Shown in pieces: positions 56,563 to 64,000 of a stretch of DNA of 64,000 nt. The stretch covers positions 1,426,001 through 1,490,000 of the forward strand of contig NZ_JALCLM010000001.1 in assembly GCF_022647885.1 (NCBI RefSeq), read 5' to 3'. Each line of letters begins with the position of its first letter. Position 1 is the first letter of the stretch. Source of the stretch: Bifidobacterium sp. GTDB taxonomy: Bacteria > Actinomycetota > Actinomycetes > Actinomycetales > Bifidobacteriaceae. Below the pieces are notes generated by a model. That model worked only from the letters and a program-made list of their open reading frames with translations. It was not told where the DNA came from and ran no database searches. The position numbers and the translations under genes are program-made.

Positions 56563-58440
56563 TCAGTTTTCTTTTTTGGATGCGGCACGGATTTTATCTT
56601 TGGTGTCGCGATCTGTGGAATCGTCGGTACTCAGCGCGGCGATGAATGCCTCCTGCGGCACTTCAACGCGTCCTAACATTTTCATGCGCTTTTTACCTGC
56701 CTTCTGCTTTTCTAGAAGCTTGCGCTTTCTACTGATATCCCCGCCATAACACTTGGCAAGCACATCCTTACGCAAAGCACGTATTGTTTCTCGAGCTATG
56801 ATGCGCGAACCGATAGCAGCTTGAATGGGTATTTCAAATTGTTGACGAGGAATCAGTTCACGGAGTTTTTTCGTCATCATCACGCCATAGGCATAGGCCT
56901 TATCACGATGCACCACAGCGCTAAATGCGTCAACCTTCTCACCTTGAATAAGGATATCCACTTTAACCAGATCTGCGCTTTGCTCACCTGATTCGTGATA
57001 GTCAAGGCTGGCATAACCTTTTGTGCGACTCTTAAGCTGGTCAAAGAAGTCAAAAACAATCTCAGCTAAGGGCATAGTGTAGTGCATTTCCACACGATCT
57101 GTGCTGATGTACTCCATAGTGCCCATCTGTCCACGATGATCTTGGCACAATTCCATCACAGCCCCGATGAATTCCTTGGGAGTAATAATATCGGCAGCTA
57201 CGACAGGTTCAACAATCTTCTTGACCTTACCCTCTGGGAATTCACTCGGATTGTTGACATGGTGCAAAGTACCGTCTTCCATTGTCACATCGTAGGTAAC
57301 ATTTGGCGCGGTGGAAATCAAGTCAAGGTCAAACTCACGACTGAGTCGTTCAGCGACAATTTCCATATGCAGCAATCCAAGGAATCCACATCGGAAACCA
57401 AATCCTAAAGCCACTGAAGTCTCCGGCTCATAAATCAGAGCGGCATCATTCAATTTGAGCTTGTCAAGCGCATCCCTCAAGTCAGGAAATTGCGCATTAT
57501 CGATAGGGAACAAACCTGCATACACCATGGGCTTCGGCTCACGATAGCCAGGTAGTGGAGTATCTGCACGCCGGGATTCTGTGGTGACAGTGTCGCCGAC
57601 CTTAGACTGGCCTACATCTTTCACTCCAGTTATGACATATCCGACCTCACCGGCGCCAAGCGCCTTCGTCGGAACCATATCGGGGCTGATAACTCCCAGC
57701 TCAATCGGATCATGAACGGTGCCTAAGCCCATCATGCGAATCTTTTCACGAGATTTCAACTCGCCATCGACCATACGAATATAGGTTACGATGCCGCGGT
57801 ATGAGTCATATACGGAGTCAAATATCAATGCTCGTGCGGGCGCAGTAGGATCGCCCGATGGAGCAGGAATCTCTTCAACGATGCGATTGAGCAGCTGTTC
57901 GACTCCTTCACCAGTTTTACCTGAAACGCGCAGTACTTCGCTAACATCACAACCGATTAGCCCTGCTATTTCTTCAGCGTGTTTCTCTGTTTCAGCACTG
58001 GGCAAATCGATTTTGTTAAGCACTGGAATAATCGTTAAGTCGTGCTCAATAGCCATATACAAATTGGAAAGTGTTTGTGCTTCAATGCCTTGCGTCGCAT
58101 CTACTAGCAGCACTGCGCCTTCGCAGGCCGCAAGCGCACGAGATACCTCGTAGGTGAAATCAACATGGCCTGGTGTATCAATCATACCGAGCGTATATTG
58201 CTGACCATTAACTGTCCAAGGAACACGAACTGCCTGGGATTTGATGGTAATACCACGCTCTTGCTCGATATCCATACGATCGAGAAAACGATCACGCATC
58301 TCCCGCTGAGAAACAATATTGCTCAGCTGCAATATACGATCAGCTACAGTCGACTTACCGTGGTCGATATGCGCGATTATGCAGAAATTGCGGATAAGCG
58401 ACTGGTCAGTGAAACCAGCTTGGTTATTCGGCTCAGACAC
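56563..58440 (-). CDS. lepA: Elongation factor 4 (back-translocase LepA)
   Basis: A translational GTPase of 625 residues. G1 is [19 protein letters not shown], with Val where Leu is usual, G2 [11 protein letters not shown]3 [16 protein letters not shown], and G4 LNKIDLPSA. The C-terminal domain unique to LepA has [20 protein letters not shown] and [19 protein letters not shown]. The longest frame opens at GTG 58476, but GTG 58440 has AAGGAG 9 nt upstream, so it is chosen. It lies upstream of hemW. Confidence 0.97.
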   Translation of the reverse strand: MSEPNNQAGFTDQSLIRNFCIIAHIDHGKSTVADRILQLSNIVSQREMRDRFLDRMDIEQERGITIKSQAVRVPWTVNGQQYTLGMIDTPGHVDFTYEVSRALAACEGAVLLVDATQGIEAQTLSNLYMAIEHDLTIIPVLNKIDLPSAETEKHAEEIAGLIGCDVSEVLRVSGKTGEGVEQLLNRIVEEIPAPSGDPTAPARALIFDSVYDSYRGIVTYIRMVDGELKSREKIRMMGLGTVHDPIELGVISPDMVPTKALGAGEVGYVITGVKDVGQSKVGDTVTTESRRADTPLPGYREPKPMVYAGLFPIDNAQFPDLRDALDKLKLNDAALIYEPETSVALGFGFRCGFLGLLHMEIVAERLSREFDLDLISTAPNVTYDVTMEDGTLHHVNNPSEFPEGKVKKIVEPVVAADIITPKEFIGAVMELCQDHRGQMGTMEYISTDRVEMHYTMPLAEIVFDFFDQLKSRTKGYASLDYHESGEQSADLVKVDILIQGEKVDAFSAVVHRDKAYAYGVMMTKKLRELIPRQQFEIPIQAAIGSRIIARETIRALRKDVLAKCYGGDISRKRKLLEKQKAGKKRMKMLGRVEVPQEAFIAALSTDDSTDRDTKDKIRAASKKEN

Positions 58441-58524
58441 CAGAGTTGACTCCTTAACAGTTCTCGGGTCGCTCACACAACCCGATGCTCAACTCTACCC
58501 TGTTACGTATACGTCCCTGATACC

Positions 58525-58593
58525 GAAACTGTGCAATCAGGCACACGACACGCTGCGCACTACCCTCTTTCGCATGCCTAATTGCACAGTTTC
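58525..58593. terminator. Long inverted repeat between the adhesin and lepA
   Basis: GAAACTGTGCAATCAGGCA (58525-58543) pairs with TGCCTAATTGCACAGTTTC (58575-58593) over 19 bp with one mismatch, around a 31-nt loop. It lies 8 nt past the adhesin stop and is the only structure in 58477-58600. It can serve as the adhesin terminator, though the large loop also suits a small repeat element. Confidence 0.6.
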
Positions 58594-58600
58594 TGAGTTG

Positions 58601-61600
58601 TTACCGCAGTCGATGATGTCTCGATACATAGATACCCAGCACAGCAAGAAACATCAATCCTAACGCCGCCCAGATGACTCCTACCACCGAGGTACCTGTT
58701 GACGCAATCGCTGGCTGCGAAGTTACTTCGCTGCTACCCACAGAGGGTGGCTCCGAAGGTGAGCTAGGAAGTGTCGTATTCGGTATTGGTTGGTCGGGCG
58801 TCGGGGTCTGTGGTGTGGGCGTAGGTGGAGGCGTGGGTGTTGTAGGAGTAGGCGTAGGGGTCGGTTTATCAGGTGTTGGCGTAGGTGGAGGTGTAGGAGT
58901 AGGCGGCTCAGAAATTGCAGTATCAAGAAATAGCGTCTGTATCAACTGTTTACTTCCCGCATTGTCACTATTGATAACAATAGTCTCTGAATATAGATTT
59001 TCAGGCAGAGCGTAGCCTTTCGGTGCCTTGAACTCCTTCCAGAAATACGTGCCGAATATCAAATCACCGATGGAGCATCCGCCACTGGCATCACTGTCGC
59101 ACTGCCCGATACGTTGGGAAACCGCCTCAAGTGAGCTATCGACAGGCAATGACGAGGCATCACCGTCGTAGCGGAACAAAGCAAAGCCTGCACCGGAAAG
59201 AACACGCTCCGGATTATCTGCATCGGCTTTATGAACGGTCAGCGTCGAGCGTATCTGTTGGTCTGCGAGGGCCAAGGACACGACTGCCGTACCCGCATTC
59301 TCGGCGGTGACGTTCACCGCTCCCACCCATCGTTCATCGTGTTGATACCCTTTCGGAGCGCTGCGCTCGGTAAACAGATAGCGTGCAAAGTCATCGACAA
59401 ATACGGTGCACATGCCGTCAAGGCCCGAAGTGCAGCTATTGATATACGCATCGCCATCGTCGACCTCACCATCGCCGTTGATGTCCAAGGTGAGGTCGAA
59501 TACGGCTCCCGCCAAAGCTTCGCCGGTCTGCGCATCGCTTTTCCGCACCTTCAGACTAGTTGTGGACTTCCTATCGCTTACCACGGTCGGAATAAGAAGA
59601 TCCAGTCCGTCGCCGGCGTTGAAAGGTTCGACATACACCGTTCCCACCACGCCTTGCCGTAGCTCATAGCCTGGTGGCGCAACACTCTCGACCCACAGGA
59701 AGCTTCCGAAGCTGTCCACTTCCACCGAGCAGCGGCCGTCAGGATTGGCCGGGATAACTTCGGTGGTGCAGCTGTTGACCGCTGCATCAGTATCGTCAAC
59801 CACTCCGTTGCCGTTGTTATCTCGGAACAAGGTGAACCTTGCCCCGGATAACGGCGTGTAATCATCCGCATCGACCTTGAGTACCGACAGCCGTGAACGC
59901 TTCGGCGTATCGCTTACCGTCTGGGTCAGAGATGTGACGGTATCACTGAGCGTGAGTTCATACACCTCGTCCGAAAGCGTATACCCCAGAGGAGCGGAGA
60001 GCTCTCGCAGATAATAGCGTTGCCCGCCAGCATCGACTGCGAGGTCTTCAAAGGTGCAGCTGCCATCCGCATAGGATGTGGTGCACTCCCCCATACGACT
60101 GTCTTCCGGCGTAAGCACACCAGGAGTGTGATCGTCGACGAACAGGACGTACCGTGCCCCGCCTAGTCTGCGGCTGACATCATTCGAGGCGGTCTTCACC
60201 ACGGTGATACTTCCGGGATTTCTGGGATTAGTGAATCGCAAGGCGGGGATTGCAGTACCGGCGTTCTCCGGGGTAATGTGCATCAACGCCGATGTGCGAT
60301 CCGTAGGCAGGGTATGCGCAGGAGGAGCAACCGTTTCCTCCCAGTAATACGAGCCGAATGCCAGACCGGCGACCTCGCAGATGCCGCTACCGTCACTGGT
60401 GCACGAAGCGACCTTGTCATCCCCGCTCTGATGGGTGTCTCCCGGAGTGACCGTGGGGTCGGCAGCACGATACAAATCGAATTGCGCTCCGGCCAACGGC
60501 GCTTGGGATATATCAACTTTCAGCAATCGCAGTGCCGTCTGTTTTGCCTCGTCCTCGAAGATGGTGGGTGCACTCTCGTTATGCGTGTCCGGCACCGTTA
60601 TGCGATTCGGGTCGCCAACCACCTGCGAGGGCAACTCATATCCGACAGGAGCCTGAACTTCCTTCCAGAAATAGATGCCAAGGTCCAATCCAGTGACCGT
60701 GCAACTGCCGGTTTCCGCAGCCGTCGTCACGCACGCATTCACCAGGCTCACCGTGCTTGGGTCGTACACACCAGTGCCCGAAGTGTCCCGATAGAGTTCG
60801 AACTTCGCTCCATACAGCGGTGCAGTCGTCTCCGCGTCGATTTTGCGCACAGTCAATGAACTCGGCTTCGCTCTATCCGCAACGGTATACACGAATGTGG
60901 TCACTTCCGGATTGCCCTGCGCATCGTAACCCTCATCACTCAGGATGATAACCGGACTCACGTTCTGGACGGGTAACTCATATCCAAGGGGTGCCGTTCG
61001 CTCCTCAACGAAATATGCTCCAGGCGCCAATCGTTCGAATGAGCATTCACCGGATGAGGATGCCGTCCGACAGTCGTTCAGTTCAATATCGGTAGCAGCC
61101 TCATATTCACCGTTGCTATTGCTGTCCGCATGCAATACGAATACGGCACCTCCCAAGGGTTTCGAAGTGTCGGAACCACCATCGTCACCTCGGGCGAATT
61201 TCCGAACCTTGATACTGCCGGAAGTTACAGGGTCGTGGAAGGCCACTGTCGGCAGTTGGGTTCCTGCATTGCTCGCATCCACGGTAATCAATGCCGTTGT
61301 ACGGTCCTTCGGCAAGGCGTATCCGCTCGGAGCGCCGACCTCCTCCCAGAAATACGTGCCGAAGGGCAGTTGCGAGACCTCACATACCCCGGAGGCGTCA
61401 CTGCTGCATTGCCCGACTTTCAGGTCCTCCGCAGCATGCTGATCTCCTGGCTGCTGCCCGGTATTCGCCGCACGGTACAAGGCAAATGAAGCACCTTCAA
61501 GAGCCGTCGAACTGTCACTCGCATATTTTTTCAGCTTGAGGTCGGTGAGTTTCTGCTCGTCGGACATAGTCACTGCGGAAGAGACACTGCCTCCCTGAGT

Positions 61601-64000
61601 GATTGACACCACCTCGCTCAGAGGATTGTCAGGTAGCGCGTACCCTTGTGGTGCGGCAATCTCCTTCCATACATAATTTCCGAAGTCCTCAAGCTCCACG
61701 GCACACGAACCGTAGAGTTCAGTACCTGGTTGATCGCCACGCGTTGTGCAGGAATCCACCGGACCGCCCACCGGTGTGTTGTCACTCACGCCACTCGCCT
61801 CATAGAGTTCGAATACGGCGCCCGCGAGCGCCGTGCCCTCGCTCGCATCGATTTTCCTGACCAATACCGAACTCTTCTGCGGAACATTGCCGACATGGTA
61901 TTCATAAGTTGCCGCGTCGTCACCCGGTTCACCGGACAAGGTGATGGCATTGCTGACCGGATTCGCCGGCAACTGGTATTCCTGCGGGGCATCGGTTTCG
62001 ACCACGAAGTAGCGGTTCACACGATTGTTCGCGGTCGAGGTGTTGAGGTCCTGCACGGAACAGCTGCCGAAGCCGTCGGGGTCCGGTGTGTGCACATCCG
62101 ATGTCGTGCAGCCGCCGACCTGTTTGTCATGGGCGATGTCAAAGTCCCCGGAGGAATCCGTGTCTTCGTAGACCATGAACGTCGCATCTGCGAGCGCTGT
62201 GGAGGTCAGCACGCCTTCACTGGTGCTGCGGAATTTGCTGATGACGATTTTCCCAGGATTCCTGGGATTGTTGAAGGTGTACTCCTGGTTCGTCCAAGCT
62301 GTCGTCCCGGCATTGCCGCTGTCTATCACAATCAGTTCCGAGGTCACCCTATGAGGCAGTTCGTAGCCTTCAGGCGCTATCTCTTCCACCCAGTAATACT
62401 TTCCCCAGGGCAATTGACCGACATCACACGTACCACTGGCATCAGTCGTGCAATCGTCAATTCTGGCGTCCGCAGGGTCAGGCGTTTCAGGGGCAACGCT
62501 GCCGGAGGGATCGGAATCCATGCGGTACAGGGCGAATTTCGCACCTTCCAGCGGGGCACCGCCTACGAGTGCAGTTTTGCGGATGCTCAGGGTGGTCCAT
62601 GTCTGCCAATCATTCGCGGTCGTGACGGCGAACTGAGTAGCCTGCCCCACATTTCCTGTGGTTACTACTATCGGACTGAAACCACTGAGGCAATCAACAT
62701 AGAAGCCTGTGCTATTCGGAAATGGACATGGGTTGAGATCGTACCCGCTTGGAGCGGTGATTTCCTTCCAGTAGTACCGGCCAAGTGTGGGTGCATTGAC
62801 GGTACAGTTCTTGAGTGCGCCGCCCGTGGTGCATCGCCACACCTCGTCGTCTGACGCGCCGGGATTATTGCCTGCCATGCGGTATAAGCCATAGGTGGCA
62901 CCGTCGACTATCTGCAGATTGTCAAGGCTCACTTTGGCGACCGTCAATGGCGTCGGCAACGCCGTATTCGACACTTCGGCGTCGCTTATAGCAATCGCAT
63001 CCGGTTCGCTGGGCGTCTGCACGGTGATGCCGGAGAGTGCCGAACAGCCGTTCTCAACCACGACATAGCCAAACCCACTCGGTGCTTTGCACTCGCGGTA
63101 TACATAGTCTCCTGGTGCCAAATCCTCAACACTGCAGCTACCGTCGGCGCCGGTCGTGCAGCTGCCCTTCAACTGGCCTTTGCTCACCCCGCCCGCATCG
63201 CTCCATACTTCGAATACCGCTCCCGCCAGCACCAGAGAAGTGTTCTGGCTGTCATCAGGGTCCTGCGCATATTTCAGGAAACGTATCTGACCTGGATTGC
63301 GTGGGTTATAGAACTGCATGGGACTTGGCGACGTGCCTGCGTTTGAGGCATTGATGTGCATTATCGCGGAGGTTCGACGCTCAGGCAGTTGCTCTCCTGC
63401 CGGAACCCCGGTCTCCTCCCAGAAGAAATCCCCGAAATTGGTGATGTCGAGGGAGCACACGCCGGTGATATCGGCGCTGGTGCAACTACCGATGAGGATG
63501 TCCGAGACGTCATGAACATCCCCTAAAGCCGTTGTTGGGTCTGCCTTGCGATACAAGGCGAAGGTGTAGCCCCCCGCCTTGTGGTACGAGGTCTCCAACA
63601 GTTGTTTCGCCCACTTTTCGACGGTGAGCGTGCTTCGTTCGGGCAGGTTCTTCATCACGATGGTTTTCTGAATGGAAAAGCCGAAGGTGATTTCGTTGTC
63701 CTGCCATGCGCCTTGCGATGCCGAATCCCATGCTTCAGGAGCTGAAGAGTTGTCGGTGGGGAACATGGCGAAACTGGCATAACCCGAGTCAACCGTCACA
63801 TGGGTGGATTCACTGGCCTGCACGTTCCGGTACTTGCCCTCTGCCTGGGTCACCCAGGTGGCGGTATGGTCCTGTGGTCCAGTGCAGGGAAGATTTGTGG
63901 TGACCCCGCTTTCAACGCGGGCGCATGTATCTTGGCCATAGTCGTAGGTCAACGCCAACGCTGTGCCGCTGTCCGCCCATTGTGACCTGTCGAACGACGA
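58601..64000 (-). CDS. Giant wall-anchored adhesin with 14 SpaA/CnaB-type repeats (5' part outside window)
   Basis: The frame stays open to the window edge, so the start is not here; 1799 residues are visible. Counting from the edge, residues 1-123 are a non-repeated N-terminal part, 124-1697 hold 14 SpaA/CnaB repeats of 105-127 residues, about 1698-1740 a Pro/Thr stalk and 1765-1769 the sorting motif IASTG, then a hydrophobic segment and RHHRLR. Each repeat begins with a V-x-K strand, has GAxFxLY, then Cys-TT...G-Cys, Y-x-W-x-E-xx-AP-x-GY-x-LP, and ends in a strand with Asn or Asp. Lys, Glu and Asn/Asp are the known isopeptide triad. It is exported and attached by a sortase. No sortase or pilin gene follows; lepA is next. 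The gene is visibly richer in G and C than its neighbours. TTG at 63958 is not the true start. Confidence 0.93.
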   Translation of the reverse strand, partial: SSFDRSQWADSGTALALTYDYGQDTCARVESGVTTNLPCTGPQDHTATWVTQAEGKYRNVQASESTHVTVDSGYASFAMFPTDNSSAPEAWDSASQGAWQDNEITFGFSIQKTIVMKNLPERSTLTVEKWAKQLLETSYHKAGGYTFALYRKADPTTALGDVHDVSDILIGSCTSADITGVCSLDITNFGDFFWEETGVPAGEQLPERRTSAIMHINASNAGTSPSPMQFYNPRNPGQIRFLKYAQDPDDSQNTSLVLAGAVFEVWSDAGGVSKGQLKGSCTTGADGSCSVEDLAPGDYVYRECKAPSGFGYVVVENGCSALSGITVQTPSEPDAIAISDAEVSNTALPTPLTVAKVSLDNLQIVDGATYGLYRMAGNNPGASDDEVWRCTTGGALKNCTVNAPTLGRYYWKEITAPSGYDLNPCPFPNSTGFYVDCLSGFSPIVVTTGNVGQATQFAVTTANDWQTWTTLSIRKTALVGGAPLEGAKFALYRMDSDPSGSVAPETPDPADARIDDCTTDASGTCDVGQLPWGKYYWVEEIAPEGYELPHRVTSELIVIDSGNAGTTAWTNQEYTFNNPRNPGKIVISKFRSTSEGVLTSTALADATFMVYEDTDSSGDFDIAHDKQVGGCTTSDVHTPDPDGFGSCSVQDLNTSTANNRVNRYFVVETDAPQEYQLPANPVSNAITLSGEPGDDAATYEYHVGNVPQKSSVLVRKIDASEGTALAGAVFELYEASGVSDNTPVGGPVDSCTTRGDQPGTELYGSCAVELEDFGNYVWKEIAAPQGYALPDNPLSEVVSITQGGSVSSAVTMSDEQKLTDLKLKKYASDSSTALEGASFALYRAANTGQQPGDQHAAEDLKVGQCSSDASGVCEVSQLPFGTYFWEEVGAPSGYALPKDRTTALITVDASNAGTQLPTVAFHDPVTSGSIKVRKFARGDDGGSDTSKPLGGAVFVLHADSNSNGEYEAATDIELNDCRTASSSGECSFERLAPGAYFVEERTAPLGYELPVQNVSPVIILSDEGYDAQGNPEVTTFVYTVADRAKPSSLTVRKIDAETTAPLYGAKFELYRDTSGTGVYDPSTVSLVNACVTTAAETGSCTVTGLDLGIYFWKEVQAPVGYELPSQVVGDPNRITVPDTHNESAPTIFEDEAKQTALRLLKVDISQAPLAGAQFDLYRAADPTVTPGDTHQSGDDKVASCTSDGSGICEVAGLAFGSYYWEETVAPPAHTLPTDRTSALMHITPENAGTAIPALRFTNPRNPGSITVVKTASNDVSRRLGGARYVLFVDDHTPGVLTPEDSRMGECTTSYADGSCTFEDLAVDAGGQRYYLRELSAPLGYTLSDEVYELTLSDTVTSLTQTVSDTPKRSRLSVLKVDADDYTPLSGARFTLFRDNNGNGVVDDTDAAVNSCTTEVIPANPDGRCSVEVDSFGSFLWVESVAPPGYELRQGVVGTVYVEPFNAGDGLDLLIPTVVSDRKSTTSLKVRKSDAQTGEALAGAVFDLTLDINGDGEVDDGDAYINSCTSGLDGMCTVFVDDFARYLFTERSAPKGYQHDERWVGAVNVTAENAGTAVVSLALADQQIRSTLTVHKADADNPERVLSGAGFALFRYDGDASSLPVDSSLEAVSQRIGQCDSDASGGCSIGDLIFGTYFWKEFKAPKGYALPENLYSETIVINSDNAGSKQLIQTLFLDTAISEPPTPTPPPTPTPDKPTPTPTPTTPTPPPTPTPQTPTPDQPIPNTTLPSSPSEPPSVGSSEVTSQPAIASTGTSVVGVIWAALGLMFLAVLGIYVSRHHRLR
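58694..58708 (-). other. Cell-wall sorting motif IASTG
   Basis: The codons for Ile-Ala-Ser-Thr-Gly, followed by a hydrophobic span and a basic end, form a sorting signal near the adhesin C-terminus. It departs from LPXTG and is close to LAXTG, the motif used by class E sortases of actinobacteria. Confidence 0.75.
58787..58909 (-). repeat. Pro/Thr low-complexity stalk of the adhesin
   Basis: About 41 residues repeat PTP, PPT and TPT units, so the DNA is a degenerate run of GGTGTNGG-like triplets on the plus strand. It would span the cell wall between the repeats and the sorting signal. Such runs can change length by slippage. Confidence 0.8.

Noticed and set aside
60278-60859. A 193-residue plus-strand frame inside the adhesin gene
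   Set aside because: Antisense shadow of repeats 9 and 10, without motif or ribosome-binding site.
61646-62854. A 402-residue open frame on the plus strand inside the adhesin gene
   Set aside because: It lies wholly antisense to the repeats, whose protein motifs are beyond doubt. Its arginine-rich, repeated look follows from the GC-rich repeated sense strand.
58910-63631. A CRISPR array or DNA tandem repeat
   Set aside because: The 14 units are similar only as protein; the DNA is diverged and open in one frame throughout.

Overview
The window looks like a stretch of chromosome from a Bifidobacteriaceae member of moderate GC. The evidence is an actinobacterial gene set: WhiA, GlnE, a mycobacterial-type GlgA/GlgM, TrmI, PF06262-type zincins and GAAC-N4-GTTC SOS boxes. 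Purple-type pathways, phage genes, IS transposases, CRISPR arrays, rRNA and tRNA genes were not seen. Most genes are core metabolism on the minus strand. Two blocks (about 29.7-36.5 kb and 58.6-64.0 kb) are visibly richer in G and C than their neighbours and hold accessory functions.

Layout. 0.1-12.6 kb (minus): uvrA, uvrC, aroE, rapZ, whiA, pgk, tpiA, secG and a HAD phosphatase, in that transcription order. yvcK, the usual partner between rapZ and whiA, is absent. uvrA has an SOS operator upstream. 12.8-19.2 kb: a small zincin (minus), then on the plus strand an ABC-F ATPase, the NAD(P)HX repair enzyme Nnr, phosphoglycerate mutase and a LysR regulator with a promoter that implies a leaderless mRNA. 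19.3-26.1 kb (minus): a compact pyrB-I-C-F-K-D-E operon covering UMP synthesis except carbamoyl phosphate. 26.2-29.6 kb: glnE and a small membrane protein. 29.8-36.5 kb: a ChvE/GguA/GguB-type monosaccharide importer, divergent from a ROK regulator, an extra single-domain sugar ATPase and a small membrane protein. 36.8-41.8 kb: metE-metF, a SixA-like phosphatase and trmI. 42-48.7 kb: a heterodimeric ABC exporter, an orphan ABC ATPase, glgA/glgM and a small membrane protein. 48.9-58.4 kb: gltB-gltD, hemW and lepA. 58.6-64.0 kb: the 3' part of a giant wall-anchored adhesin that runs off the window edge.

The two observations I consider most worth following are these. First, three intergenic elements of 114-116 bp (3855-3970, 15086-15200 inverted, 45910-46023) share imperfect terminal inverted repeats built on GTGTAGGGAT and a weakly conserved core at the same offset. 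They look like an undescribed small repeat family. Second, the giant adhesin has 14 SpaA/CnaB-like repeats. Each keeps a Lys...Glu...Asn/Asp triad for an intramolecular isopeptide bond and also has one Cys pair bracketing the same hairpin. That predicts a fibre in which every domain is cross-linked twice. Its sorting motif is IASTG rather than LPXTG.

Many start codons were moved inward from the longest open frame because a good Shine-Dalgarno sequence or a start-stop overlap with the upstream gene marks the internal codon. These cases are noted per gene.
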